A DNA stretch of 64,000 nt from Gp6-AA40 sp035711805 (GTDB taxonomy: Bacteria; Acidobacteriota; Vicinamibacteria; Vicinamibacterales; UBA2999). Under the pieces are notes generated by a model, which was not told where the DNA came from, did no database searches, and saw nothing but the letters and a program-made list of their open reading frames with translations. Shown in pieces: positions 16,928 through 24,464 of this stretch. Position numbers and translations under genes: made by a program. Numbering within the stretch: position 1 is the stretch's first letter; every line of letters begins with the position of its first letter. The stretch covers positions 1 through 64,000 of the forward strand of contig DASTBV010000143.1 in assembly GCA_035711805.1 (NCBI GenBank). The letters are read 5' to 3'.

Positions 16928-18423
16928 TACTCGCCGGTTGCCTGCGTCCACAGCCGCCAGCCGATCCCAACATCATCACCATCGCCGCCCGCGTTGGGCC
17001 AAACAACCTGCACCCGCTGAAGGCCAACGACGAGGGAACTGCCCGCGTCGGTCAGTTGATGTACGAGTCGCTGATGGATACGGGCGACGATCTCCGCGCG
17101 CATCCTCGCCTGGCCGAACGCCTGGAGCAGCCGGATCCGCTGACCTACGTCGTCCATCTCCGCCGCGGCGTGAAGTTTCACGACGGCCACGAGCTCACCG
17201 CCCGCGACGTCGTCTACACCTACAGCCTGTTTCTGGACCCGGCGTTCGTGACACCGTTCAAGGGAGCGTTCACCCCGATGACCGCGGTGCGTGCGCTGGA
17301 CGACTATACCGTGGCGTTCACGTTGAAGGCGCCGTTCCCGTCGTTCCCTGTGACCAACATGGTTCCGATACCGATCGTGCCCGCGGGCGTGGACGAGGCG
17401 ACGCTGGCGCGCTCGCCAAACGGCACCGGGCCGTACCGGTTCGTCCGCTATGCCACGGACGACAAGGTAGAAGTGGCCGCGTTTGCCGACTACTGGAACG
17501 GGCCGCCGCGGAATTCAGGGGTCGTGTTCAAAGTCATTCCCGACGACACGATGCGCGGGCTCGAGCTGCGCAAGGGCACCGCGGACCTGATCGTCAACGA
17601 CGTGCCGCCGGACATCGTCCACCAGATGGAAAAAGGCGGCGACTTCTCTATCGTCCGCTCGCCCGGGCTCGATTTCTCGTATCTTGGATTCAACATGCGC
17701 GACCCCGTGGTGTCGGACAAACGCGTCCGGCACGCGATCGGGTACGCGACGAACCGCGATGCGATTGTGAAATATCTGAGGCGCGGTCTCGCGATTCCCG
17801 CAACCAGCCTGCTGCCGCCGCGCGCGTGGGCCTACGAGCCGGACATCTTCATGTTCACTTACGACCCGGGGAAGGCGAAGCGGCTGCTGGACGAGGCGGG
17901 CTATCGCGATCCGGATGGCGACGGTCCGCTGCCGCGGCTGCGCCTCTCGTTGAAGATCTCGACCAACGAGGAGGTCCGGCTGCAGTCCACGGCTATCCAA
18001 CAGGATCTCCGCCGTGTGGGCATCGACCTCGACGTTCGGTTGTACGAGTTTGCGACCGTCTTCGCCGACATCCTGAAAGGCAACTTCCAGATCATGTCGC
18101 TGCAGTGGGTTGGCGGCGCGGTGATCGACCCGGACATCCTGCGGCGCGTGTTTCACTCGACGCAGACGCCGCCGAGCGGATTCAACCGAGGTCACTACCA
18201 GAATCCCGAAGTCGATCGGCTGCTCGATCTGGCGAGTACCGCGCTGGCGGAGCCCGAGCGGAAGAAGTACTACGGCGCGGCGCAGCGTCTAATCGCCGAG
18301 GACGCCGTCTATATTCCGATCTGGAACCGGGTGAACGTGGCCGTCGCGCAGAAAGAGATCAGCGGCGTCCGCCTGATGCCGAGCATCGATTTCTCGATGC
18401 TCAAGGACGTTCGCCGCAACTAG
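16852..18423 (+). CDS. Peptide/nickel-type ABC transporter substrate-binding lipoprotein (SBP_bac_5)
   Basis: Family 5 solute-binding protein of 523 residues, predicted to be a lipoprotein. The signal peptide MQIRRRRPGHGVVWALP... ends in the lipobox LAGC with Cys30. Family features include VGPNNLHPLKANDEGT, LTYVVHLRRGVKFHDGHELTARDVVYT, SPNGTGPYRFVRY, VRHAIGYATNRDAIVKYL and the late PIWNRVNVAVAQKEI. The ligand cannot be told; the class binds di- or oligopeptides, nickel or opines. ATG 16852 is chosen since the longer TTG start (16825) would put charged repeat-derived residues before the signal. No permease or ATPase genes adjoin, so it is an orphan component. A terminator follows. Confidence 0.87.
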   Translation: MQIRRRRPGHGVVWALPAFCILNSALLAGCLRPQPPADPNIITIAARVGPNNLHPLKANDEGTARVGQLMYESLMDTGDDLRAHPRLAERLEQPDPLTYVVHLRRGVKFHDGHELTARDVVYTYSLFLDPAFVTPFKGAFTPMTAVRALDDYTVAFTLKAPFPSFPVTNMVPIPIVPAGVDEATLARSPNGTGPYRFVRYATDDKVEVAAFADYWNGPPRNSGVVFKVIPDDTMRGLELRKGTADLIVNDVPPDIVHQMEKGGDFSIVRSPGLDFSYLGFNMRDPVVSDKRVRHAIGYATNRDAIVKYLRRGLAIPATSLLPPRAWAYEPDIFMFTYDPGKAKRLLDEAGYRDPDGDGPLPRLRLSLKISTNEEVRLQSTAIQQDLRRVGIDLDVRLYEFATVFADILKGNFQIMSLQWVGGAVIDPDILRRVFHSTQTPPSGFNRGHYQNPEVDRLLDLASTALAEPERKKYYGAAQRLIAEDAVYIPIWNRVNVAVAQKEISGVRLMPSIDFSMLKDVRRN

Positions 18424-18439
18424 CGCATTCGAAAGATGC

Positions 18440-18468
18440 GGCCTAGCCGAGGCTTAGCCCGGTTTTTT
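18440..18468 (+). terminator. Rho-independent terminator after the binding-protein gene
   Basis: An imperfect hairpin GGCCTAGCC-GA-GGCTTAGCC (7 of 9 pairs) is followed by CGGTTTTTTG, a six-T tract, 17 bases after the stop codon. Confidence 0.65.
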
Positions 18469-18545
18469 GATTAGGGTGTGGCGGCCCCAGTGTGGCGCCG
18501 TCTGCACACATCACTTCGCATGGCCTTCGTCTCGTCCGTCACGCG

Positions 18546-18794
18546 TCACCGGGCAAGCCTGCTCGCGGCTCCGGTTCGCGCCGTGGAAAATCGAACCCTG
18601 CGGCGGGGACCTGGCGGTTACGTCGTCGCCTCGGGTGATCCGTGCGACAGCTTTCAAATCGTGTCGGTAACCAGCTGCGTCGGGCGTCAATGGCAATAGC
18701 GGCGGCGACGACGCAGCAACGCCTGCGGGTCCGATTTTCGGTCGTCGCCGATCACGTCGCTCACAAGTCGCTCGCGATCAGGTTTGCCCGGTGA
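18546..18794. repeat. Long imperfect inverted repeat (non-coding region)
   Basis: The 540-bp stretch between the terminator and the TPR gene has no convincing gene. It holds an inverted repeat whose outer arms are TCACCGGGCAAGCCTG (18546-18561) and, on the other strand, TCACCGGGCAAACCTG (18794-18779). Both arms then share TCGCG and, farther in, GAAAATCG with ACCC close by, then GTCGTCGCC. So the paired arms run roughly 85-100 bp each around a loop near 18630-18700. Alignment was by hand. It could be a structured RNA, a MITE or the remains of two inverted gene copies. Confidence 0.5.
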
Positions 18795-18815
18795 GGTATC
18801 TAATTGGCAGTATCC

Positions 18816-18951
18816 CTTTGTCACTTCGTCTCGCAGACACCAGCCGGAAACATTGCTGCGGCAGCGAGCCTTGCGAGCGGCGCGAGCGCCCGCGCCGTCG
18901 AGCGGTTCGCGAAGCAGCATGTTTGCGGCTGGAATCGTCGAAGTGACAAAG
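18816..18951. repeat. 136-bp inverted-repeat element with perfect 13-bp ends
   Basis: The ends CTTTGTCACTTCG (18816-18828) and CGAAGTGACAAAG (18939-18951) are perfect inverted copies. Inside, CCAGCCGGAAACATTGCTG faces a near-match on the other strand (CCAGCCGCAAACATGCTG), so the whole element could fold into one long hairpin. It sits immediately next to the larger inverted repeat at 18546-18794. Confidence 0.6.
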
Positions 18952-18963
18952 TCGTACGCTAGC

Positions 18964-19713
18964 CTAGCCCTTGAGATTGTCCAGTTCCGCGCGCGCTTCC
19001 TGCGTGTACGGGGACTGCGGATGTTTGTCGACGATCTCGGTGAAGGTTTTGCGCGCCTCGTCGCGGTTGCCCTTCTGCACATAGGCGCGGGCGAGCTGCA
19101 TCAGGATCGCGTCCGCGGGCAGATCGTCGCTGTTGCGCGCCGCCAGCCCCTTGTAGGTTTCGATCGCGGCATCGACCTGTCCGCCCCGTGACTGCGCGTC
19201 GGCCTTCCCGAACTGCGCCATCTGGCCGTAGAGGCTGTTCTCTCCCGCCCGCGTGATCACCTCGTCGAACGCCGTCACGGCTTCCTCGTGCCGTCCCAGC
19301 GCCGCGAGCGCTCCAGCCATGTGATAGCGAGCCTGGATACCTGCCGGGCTCCCGGGATACGCGTCGGCTGCGGCCTTGAGCTTCGGCAGCGCTGCCGTGA
19401 GCTTCGCCTCCTCGGTTGCGAACGTCCCCTCGGCACCAAGAGACGCGGCCGCAGGAGCACCCTCTGCACCGGTCACGCCGACCGGCACGACCTCGGCGTT
19501 CAGCGCCACCATGGCTTCCGCGAGCTCGGCCTGGCCCCGGCCGCTGTTCCATTCGCGCCAGACGCCGAATCCGATACCAGCGACGAGGACGACGAGCGCT
19601 CCGATGCCGACCTTCTTCAGCAGCTGCTGCCGCGGCTCGACGAACTCGCGGGCGGTGCGCAGCGTCTGCGCCAGCTCGTCTTCCTTCAAATGCTTTCGTT
19701 CAATTCGTTTCAC
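18964..19713 (-). CDS. Membrane-anchored tetratricopeptide (YfgM/BamD-like) protein
   Basis: Protein of 249 residues: a short cytoplasmic N-terminus (MKRIERKHLKEDELAQTL), one membrane helix (KVGIGALVVLVAGIGFGVW, about residues 35-53), then TPR-type helices such as YPGSPAGIQARYHMAGALAALG with EEAVTAFDEVI, and EARKTFTEIVDKHPQSPYTQEARAEL. It resembles YfgM, a periplasmic chaperone partner of the Sec translocon, but the match is by architecture only. The GTG at 19713 is chosen because GAGGGAG lies 5 bases upstream. Confidence 0.75.
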   Translation of the reverse strand: MKRIERKHLKEDELAQTLRTAREFVEPRQQLLKKVGIGALVVLVAGIGFGVWREWNSGRGQAELAEAMVALNAEVVPVGVTGAEGAPAAASLGAEGTFATEEAKLTAALPKLKAAADAYPGSPAGIQARYHMAGALAALGRHEEAVTAFDEVITRAGENSLYGQMAQFGKADAQSRGGQVDAAIETYKGLAARNSDDLPADAILMQLARAYVQKGNRDEARKTFTEIVDKHPQSPYTQEARAELDNLKG

Positions 19714-19795
19714 GGGGACTCCCTCGCGCACGGCCACAGGCCCGGCGAACTCCTGATTGTAACCTCGGCCGGGAAATGCAGGTGCCCGCGGGCGG

Positions 19796-20458
19796 TCAGC
19801 AGCCGCGTGAATGAAACCAGACGGTCGGCGCGCCGGAATCGTCGTGCGCGCGTATCCAGCCCCGGGCTTTGACTGGGGCCGGCGGATCGGAGGTGCAGAA
19901 CCGTTGGCTCATCACGTCGATCTGAAACCAGAGCCTGCCACCGACCGTGCGGAAGCCCTTGACCTCGACGTCGTCGCCTCCCTCGGCCCTTCTTTGGACG
20001 CGCGTGCGAGCGGCACTACCGGGCGAGGCGCTGACGAAACCGTCCCAGGCGCCGGTCAAATAGGCCAGGCCGTCCGCGACCAGCGTCTCGTACGAATGAA
20101 ACGGCCCGGCATCTTCCGGCGCAAGCCAGGCGGTACCGCGAGCCGTTCGAATGAGGTAGTACCCCGCTTCCCGGCGGTAAACAAGCGCACCCGGTTCCTC
20201 ATATCCGTATTCCGCATCGTCGATGGCCTGCGGGGCCGTGATCGTCGCTGCCTCCCGGCTGCTGGAATCGGGACGCGTGTAGAGCGTCAGCGCGCCGCGG
20301 GGCTCGAGGCGGCCGGTCTTTGGATCGAACGCAAACATTTTGGGGATTTCGACGATGCCGAGGACCGGACCCGGTCCCCCGCCATTCGGAGCCTGGGCGA
20401 GGACAACGGCCGAAGCGAGCGTGACTGCTGCGGTGCAGAGTGCGGTTCGCGTCATCAT
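19796..20458 (-). CDS. Secreted protein of unknown function
   Basis: Protein of 220 residues beginning with a clear signal peptide (MMTRTALCTAAVTLASAVVLAQA). The mature part has no motif I can name. GALTLYTRPDSSSREAATI and AGYYLIRTARGTAWLAPEDAG have the feel of an SH3-like domain, with a C-terminal PVKARGWIRAHDDSGAPTVW. Two adjacent ATG codons (20458, 20455) are possible. A complex repeat and tRNA-Arg lie upstream. Confidence 0.6.
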   Translation of the reverse strand: MMTRTALCTAAVTLASAVVLAQAPNGGGPGPVLGIVEIPKMFAFDPKTGRLEPRGALTLYTRPDSSSREAATITAPQAIDDAEYGYEEPGALVYRREAGYYLIRTARGTAWLAPEDAGPFHSYETLVADGLAYLTGAWDGFVSASPGSAARTRVQRRAEGGDDVEVKGFRTVGGRLWFQIDVMSQRFCTSDPPAPVKARGWIRAHDDSGAPTVWFHSRGC

Positions 20459-20478
20459 GCCGATCCTATCGGCCGTTT

Positions 20479-20635
20479 CGCCTGCCTAGCCGTAGCCGCC
20501 TTCGCTCTCGACGGCCTGCCGAGCGAAGCCCGGGCGAGAGCTTCGACGCGCGCCGAGCCTGCAGCCGTAGCCGCCTTCGTTCTCGATCGCGCCTGCCTAG
20601 CCGAAGCGCGCTCGAGAGCTTCGGCGCGCGAAGGC
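20479..20635. repeat. Compound palindromic repeat beside tRNA-Arg
   Basis: Two related copies of AGCCGTAGCCGCCTTCG (from about 20488 and 20563), each followed by TCTCGA-containing arms that can pair with GCGAGAGCTTCG and CTCGAGAGCTTCG. It ends at the 3' end of the tRNA gene. It looks like a second repeat family, distinct from the GTGGGGCG family. Confidence 0.55.
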
Positions 20636-20712
20636 TGGCGTCCCCGGGCAGAATTGAACTGCCGGCCTCGCGCTTAGGAGGCGCGCGCTCTATCCATCTG
20701 AGCTACGGGGAC
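20636..20712 (-). tRNA. tRNA-Arg (anticodon CCU)
   Basis: A 77-nt tRNA including an encoded CCA. The acceptor GTCCCCG pairs with CGGGGAC; the D arm is GCTC..GAGC, the anticodon stem CGCGC/GCGCG encloses CTCCTAA (anticodon CCT), and the T arm GGCAG-TTCAATT-CTGCC is intact. It reads AGG codons. Its 5' half is duplicated at 23020-23061, marking it as an integration site. Confidence 0.95.
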
Positions 20713-20778
20713 GTGTTTGCCGTAAAGGTCTAGTTTACCAATGGTTGCCGCGCTGCTGCCTCGCCGCTGTTGCTAGGA
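20671..20778. repeat. Attachment-site-like direct repeat, left copy
   Basis: Matches 23020-23127 over 108 bp with about four differences. It includes the 5' half of the intact tRNA-Arg (20671-20712), an 18-bp spacer and the last 16 codons of the integrase fragment (ending RQPLVN). Confidence 0.85.
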
Positions 20779-21010
20779 GGCGCCGGGGCGGTTTCCGATT
20801 CGCTTGCAACAGGCTTGCAACCGCGGGCTTTGTCCAATCGTTGCATGCTGTCCTGTAGTCCTACCCTCGTGGCGTTGAGATACGTCGATGTGGTGCTGAT
20901 ATCCGTGTGGCAGAGCATTTGCCCGACGTTGTGCAGGGGCGAGCCCGCCTCCGGCAGCGAGCCTGCCTCGTGCCGCAAATCGTGGAACTTCAGATTCGCG
21001 TCTCTTAGTG
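20730..21010 (-). pseudogene. Tyrosine recombinase (phage integrase), C-terminal fragment
   Basis: About 93 codons of an integrase C-terminus: FHDLRHEAGS (box II, His and Arg), then MLCHTDISTTSTYLNATRVGL with the catalytic Tyr, and a tail QDSMQRLDKARG. The usual LGH has become LCH. The 5' two thirds are missing: the frame runs open into the end of the VPDSG-CTERM gene at about 21005, where homology stops. It cannot encode an active recombinase. Confidence 0.82.
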
Positions 21011-21499
21011 ATGCAGCGGATTGCGAATTCGACGACGAAGCCCCAGCGCAGCGATGCCCAGCGCAAACATCATGGCGGTGCTTCCCAGGTCTGGCACTTC
21101 GCTGATCGTGAGAACGCCGCCTTTCGTGCCCGTGTAAGTGCCAAGATGATCGAAGCGCTGGTGAAAATGGTCTTCGTTCACGAACGCGCTAAGCGGATTG
21201 AAGCAGAAGCCATACACCCCGATTTCGTTCTCGTTCAATAAGAACTGCGCGGCAAAGACCACCTGTGTGATGTTGCAGTTTGTCGGTTCCTGTAACGTCA
21301 GCAGTGGGCCGGATATCGAGCCAGTGAAGGGATCGTTGAACACTAGCGAACTCTGCGTGATCTCGTCGCGCGTGAACGAGAATGAGAAACCAACGTCTTG
21401 AGATCCCGAATGCCAACTGTATTCGTAGAGGAATGTGGCCTCAGCGGGCTTCGCGGTCCACAACAGCACCGCCGCTAGCACGAAAGTGACTTTGCGCAT
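21005..21499 (-). CDS. Secreted protein with VPDSG-CTERM-type sorting signal
   Basis: Protein of 164 residues with an N-terminal signal peptide (MRKVTFVLAAVLLWTAKPAEA) and a C-terminal tripartite tail: VPDLGST, hydrophobic helix AMMFALGIAALGL, then RRRIRN. That is the PEP-CTERM class, VPDSG variant, which an exosortase elsewhere in the genome would process. The middle part is beta-rich and unrecognised. GGAG lies 7 bases before the ATG at 21499. It lies inside the tRNA-Arg element, so it is either cargo or was captured with it. Confidence 0.72.
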   Translation of the reverse strand: MRKVTFVLAAVLLWTAKPAEATFLYEYSWHSGSQDVGFSFSFTRDEITQSSLVFNDPFTGSISGPLLTLQEPTNCNITQVVFAAQFLLNENEIGVYGFCFNPLSAFVNEDHFHQRFDHLGTYTGTKGGVLTISEVPDLGSTAMMFALGIAALGLRRRIRNPLHH

Positions 21500-21628
21500 G
21501 GCTTACTCCGCAGGCATGGTAGGTGCCGAAGCAGATACCGCGCAAGCTGGAGTGGGTTGCGTGATGCGGAGGCTAGCTCGGCGACTGAGGTTACCGACCG
21601 AACATCGTTGTGCAGCCGCATGAGGAGT

Positions 21629-22144
21629 TCATGCGGGATCGGGAGGTCGCGTAGGAGTCAGGTATTCCTCTGCGTATTTCGCAGGGCCTATCGCCCTGAA
21701 ACCCGTGTCGATTGTTCCTTTGCACGCAGGACATACCATTTGAACGGAGATGCCCGCCGACATAGGGTTCAAAACGGTTCGCCTAGAATTCATAAAGCAG
21801 TTCGCGCAGAGCAGGTGGGGTTTTTCGTCACCAGCAGCCTCTTGTTTCGACGCATAGGCTTGCCCCGCCCCACGCCACGGATGAACCAACGAATACCGCA
21901 CTCGTTGGCTCTCCCAATTACCTCGGTCCCGTAGCTGGGCCTCAAGAGCGCGCACGCGTTCAATCAACTCGAACTGCGCACTGGTCGCGGACAATGCGCT
22001 GTTCTGTGCATCAAGCAGCGCGTTCTGCAGCTCGATGACCTTCCCTTGCACTTCTGCCATCGACTTCAGCTGCAGGAAGGATCGCGAGATGTCGCTGGCG
22101 ACTTTGAGGCTCCCGATTGCGGCTTGGATCGCTGAGATGTCCAT
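21629..22144 (-). CDS. Phage/island hypothetical protein with coiled coil and zinc ribbon
   Basis: Protein of 171 residues. The N-terminal half is a predicted coiled coil (MDISAIQAAIGSLKVASDIS, VIELQNALLDAQNSALSA, FELIERVRALEAQLRDRG). The C-terminal half has two cysteine pairs, LLCANCF and VCPACKG, forming a likely zinc ribbon. Proteins of this make-up are frequent in prophages and islands, where their role is unknown. The start is ATG 22144. Its position inside the tRNA-Arg element fits. Confidence 0.65.
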   Translation of the reverse strand: MDISAIQAAIGSLKVASDISRSFLQLKSMAEVQGKVIELQNALLDAQNSALSATSAQFELIERVRALEAQLRDRGNWESQRVRYSLVHPWRGAGQAYASKQEAAGDEKPHLLCANCFMNSRRTVLNPMSAGISVQMVCPACKGTIDTGFRAIGPAKYAEEYLTPTRPPDPA

Positions 22145-22221
22145 TGTGCTGCGTTGCTTGGTGCCAGAGAATCAACGACGGACGTGCAGGAGCTAACCTG
22201 TCGGCGAGGGCGTAGAAAGAA

Positions 22222-22371
22222 TCACAGTGACGGCGCGTGGCCTGTGAAGTCCAGACGGCCGGTTGGCATCCTAACAGTCACGTTACCTGCAGTGCTCGAT
22301 GGCGCGGGCGTCCACTTGACGACATTGCGCGGCGTATAATCAGGCCTCGGCGGGTCGTCTGGCGGCAGCAC
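22222..22371 (-). CDS. Possible small protein (49 aa), Pro-rich
   Basis: GTG-started frame reading MLPPDDPPRPDYTPRN, then VVKWTPAPSSTAGNVTV. It overlaps the end of the 22340-22489 frame by 32 bases in another register. The start may be translationally coupled, or the two frames may be one gene split by a frameshift. Weak evidence: sensible composition only. Confidence 0.3.
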   Translation of the reverse strand: MLPPDDPPRPDYTPRNVVKWTPAPSSTAGNVTVRMPTGRLDFTGHAPSL

Positions 22372-22489
22372 GCTGCCCAACCTCCGGGCACAGAGGCATG
22401 ATGCCCATCAGCACCATCAGCGCCAGGATGTCCGCAGGGACGTCAAAACCAGACGGAACAGGAACGTAGTTCGGATAGTCAGGGTGCAT
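22340..22489 (-). CDS. Possible small protein (49 aa)
   Basis: ATG-started frame: MHPDYPNYVPVPSGF, DVPADILALMVLMGIMPLC, then PEVGQRAAARRPAEA. The composition is protein-like with one hydrophobic stretch. The ribosome-binding site is weak. It is unrecognised and lies in the decayed tRNA-Arg element. Confidence 0.35.
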   Translation of the reverse strand: MHPDYPNYVPVPSGFDVPADILALMVLMGIMPLCPEVGQRAAARRPAEA

Positions 22490-22619
22490 CTAACAGTGTG
22501 CCCACTGAAGAAATCGTAGCAGGCGAATACGAATCGGTAGCGGCGCATTTTGCCGATGAAGGCCCTAAAGGGAAACGGTCATCTCGCGCCGTTGCTCTGA
22601 ACCATCTGCATCGGTCCAC

Positions 22620-22853
22620 GTGAGAACCGCATCAAACCTCGTCGCGGTGCCGAAGGTTACGCGAGAAGAAATCCTGCGCGAGAAGACTCACAAGGAAGAT
22701 CACCTTCCGATCGGGAAGCGCGTTTTCTACACGCTGACGGGCGAGCGCGAAACGGCGAAGTGTCTCGCCCTTCTCGTCGAAACGCTGCATGCAAGAGCGT
22801 ATTTGTCCGATGACGAAATCGATGACATGCTGCTAGCGGTTGTAGCGGGCTGA
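22620..22853 (+). CDS. Small hypothetical protein in the tRNA-Arg element
   Basis: Frame of 77 codons (GTG start 22620, alternative GTG 22647) reading PKVTREEILREKTHKEDH, then RETAKCLALLVETLHARA and YLSDDEIDDMLLAVVAG. Acidic C-terminal helices suggest a real, folded small protein. No family is recognised. It is the only plus-strand frame in the element. Confidence 0.45.
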   Translation: MRTASNLVAVPKVTREEILREKTHKEDHLPIGKRVFYTLTGERETAKCLALLVETLHARAYLSDDEIDDMLLAVVAG

Positions 22854-23019
22854 TTCGTAAGAACGGTGTCAACCGGCAGCGCTTCCGCTGATTTGGTTAT
22901 TGCAACGGCTTGCAACAGCGGCCAAACAACGCGCCGCGAACGGCCACGGCGTGGGACAGATGGCTGCGAAAAGTCCTAGAACTTCCGCCATCGGCCGCAA
23001 TGCGCCTCCCAGGCGTTTC

Positions 23020-23127
23020 CGCTTAGGAGGCGCGCGCTCTATCCATCTGAGCTACGGGGACGTGTTTGCCGTAAGGCTCTAGTTTACCAATGGTTGCCGG
23101 ACTGCTGCCTCGCCGCTGTTGCTAGGA
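23020..23127. repeat. Attachment-site-like direct repeat, right copy (with tRNA-Arg 5' half)
   Basis: Contains tRNA-Arg bases from the 5' end to just past the anticodon (23020-23061, minus strand), then the spacer and an in-frame copy of the integrase tail (SNSGEAAVRQPLVN and stop). The tRNA copy is truncated and non-functional. Confidence 0.85.
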
Positions 23128-23174
23128 AGCGCGTCGTAGTTGATGTTCAGCGGCAGCAACCGACAATCAGCATT

Positions 23175-23303
23175 TCAGAGTGGCCTCCGTTCGAGCGCCC
23201 TGGCAATTCGCCATAGCAGCCACAGAATGGCGAGATACCAAGCGGCAGTCGCGAGCATCAGCACAGGGACGAAGTACGCCCAGTATTGACCGAAGAAAGG
23301 CAT
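23175..23303 (-). CDS. Possible small single-pass membrane protein (42 aa)
   Basis: ATG at 23303 opens MPFFGQYWAYFVPVLMLA, then TAAWYLAILWLLWRIARA and LERRPL: one strongly hydrophobic helix and a basic tail. A longer frame to 23639 has no such quality and is not favoured. No good ribosome-binding site. Confidence 0.35.
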   Translation of the reverse strand: MPFFGQYWAYFVPVLMLATAAWYLAILWLLWRIARALERRPL

Positions 23304-23484
23304 AGTGCCGCGGATTCTACCGCCAGCACGCTCGTGCAGTTCCGGAAATCTAGTTTCGGCAGAAGCGCGCCGAGCAGCATCTGATGCAGATCGGACGGAT
23401 GCTCTCCAATTCCAAAAGGCACGGGCTCGACGCCCAAGACGTGTATTCTTTTCCGTGCCCGCCTGCCTCTGGAGGGTTGTCCCC

Positions 23485-23940
23485 GTGCAGAGGTGCCTGC
23501 TGCTTGCGCTGTTCGCCTGCACCGCGTCGTGTACGGACGGCTCGCCGATGCTTCCAATCGGGTATCCGTACCCGGTGTTCAGCGTCATTTTCCAATCGCA
23601 GGCGGCGATGAACCTCGAGGCGACGCTGAACGGGCGCACGTATCGCAGGAGTCAGGCAGCGAGCTTCAGTACCGCTATCGAAGTAAGCCTTTCGCCGGGG
23701 ACGTATACCCTCAGCGGCACCTTCATTCCTGGCCCGGAAGCGAATGACGGTTTCAAGGTCACGTTCTTCTCCTTGCCCGGCGCCGGCGGCGTACTGTCCG
23801 GATCCCTCCGCGATGTCTCGGGTCCCGAACCACACGTCAGCGACTGTAACGTCACCTATCTCGCTTCTGGAGGAGCGCAGAATTTCTCGCTGCGATTCGA
23901 CGTGTCGGATACGTCGAACGACGCGCTGGTCTGCCCCTAA
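23485..23940 (+). CDS. Small predicted lipoprotein of unknown function
   Basis: Protein of 151 residues. The signal MQRCLLLALFACTASC has a lipobox-like end (Cys about 16). The rest has beta-sheet character (AAMNLEATLNGRTYRRSQ, SLSPGTYTLSGTFIPG). GTG 23485 is chosen because GGAGGG lies 8 bases upstream (23471-23476) and the signal begins there; the frame upstream to 23305 is rejected. The stop overlaps the convergent apt stop by 4 bases. Confidence 0.6.
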   Translation: MQRCLLLALFACTASCTDGSPMLPIGYPYPVFSVIFQSQAAMNLEATLNGRTYRRSQAASFSTAIEVSLSPGTYTLSGTFIPGPEANDGFKVTFFSLPGAGGVLSGSLRDVSGPEPHVSDCNVTYLASGGAQNFSLRFDVSDTSNDALVCP

Positions 23941-24449
23941 TACGTGAGCACCGAGTAAACGCTTTCCTTCTCGATCCTTTGTCTGCCGTTGAGAAACAGC
24001 AGTTCGATCAGAAAAGCGAGGCCGTGCAGCTCGCCGCCAAGCTTTCGAACGAGCTGTACCGCCGCAGCCGCTGTGCCGCCGGTCGCGAGCACGTCGTCGA
24101 CGATCAAGATGCGGTGCCCCTTCCCGATGGCGTCCTCATGGATCTCGAGCGCGTCCTTGCCGTACTCGAGGTCGTAGGTTTCCCGGATCGACTTGGCCGG
24201 CAGCTTCCCCGGCTTTCGAATCGGAATGAACCCGGCGCCGATCCGCTGCGCGACAGCGGCGCCGAGGATGAAACCGCGGCTTTCGATGCCGACCACCGCA
24301 TCGATGCCCTGCCCGTCGTAGGGCGTGGACAGCAGGTCAACCGTTGTCGTGAAGCCGACCGGGTCCCGGAGCAGCGTCGTGATGTCGTAGAAGAGGATGC
24401 CGGCTTTGGGAAAGTCCGGTACGTGGCGAATGTGGTGTTTGAGGTCCAT
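23937..24449 (-). CDS. apt: Adenine phosphoribosyltransferase
   Basis: Purine salvage: adenine plus PRPP gives AMP. It has 170 residues, the usual size. Seen: PDFPKAGILFYDITTLL, GIESRGFILGAAVA, IPIRKPGKLP, YGKDALEIHEDAI, and the PRPP-binding loop ILIVDDVLATGGTA. The ATG at 24449 is used; the TTG one codon upstream is unnecessary. acyP is upstream on the same strand with a 15-base gap, suggesting cotranscription. Confidence 0.96.
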   Translation of the reverse strand: MDLKHHIRHVPDFPKAGILFYDITTLLRDPVGFTTTVDLLSTPYDGQGIDAVVGIESRGFILGAAVAQRIGAGFIPIRKPGKLPAKSIRETYDLEYGKDALEIHEDAIGKGHRILIVDDVLATGGTAAAAVQLVRKLGGELHGLAFLIELLFLNGRQRIEKESVYSVLTY

Positions 24450-24464
24450 CAATGGTCAGGTCTC

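Larger units (their letters stand above)
20671..23127. mobile_element. Remnant integrative element at tRNA-Arg bounded by 108-bp direct repeats
   Basis: The region is bounded by direct repeats 20671-20778 and 23020-23127. Each starts in the tRNA anticodon arm and runs through the tRNA 5' half into the 3' end of a tyrosine integrase gene. Between them lie a truncated integrase, a VPDSG-CTERM protein, a zinc-ribbon phage-type hypothetical and small ORFs. The layout (integrase tail next to the tRNA, tRNA fragment at the far end) is that of a tRNA-targeting island reduced by deletion. Confidence 0.75.

Noticed and set aside
18687..19082. Minus-strand frame across the inverted repeats and the end of the TPR gene
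   Set aside because: It is a shadow of the TPR gene in its first part; the rest lies in inverted-repeat DNA with no recognisable family.
22316..22340. TTGACG and TATAAT as a promoter on the plus strand of the island
   Set aside because: The spacer is only 13 bp, too short for sigma-70, and no gene starts within a sensible distance.
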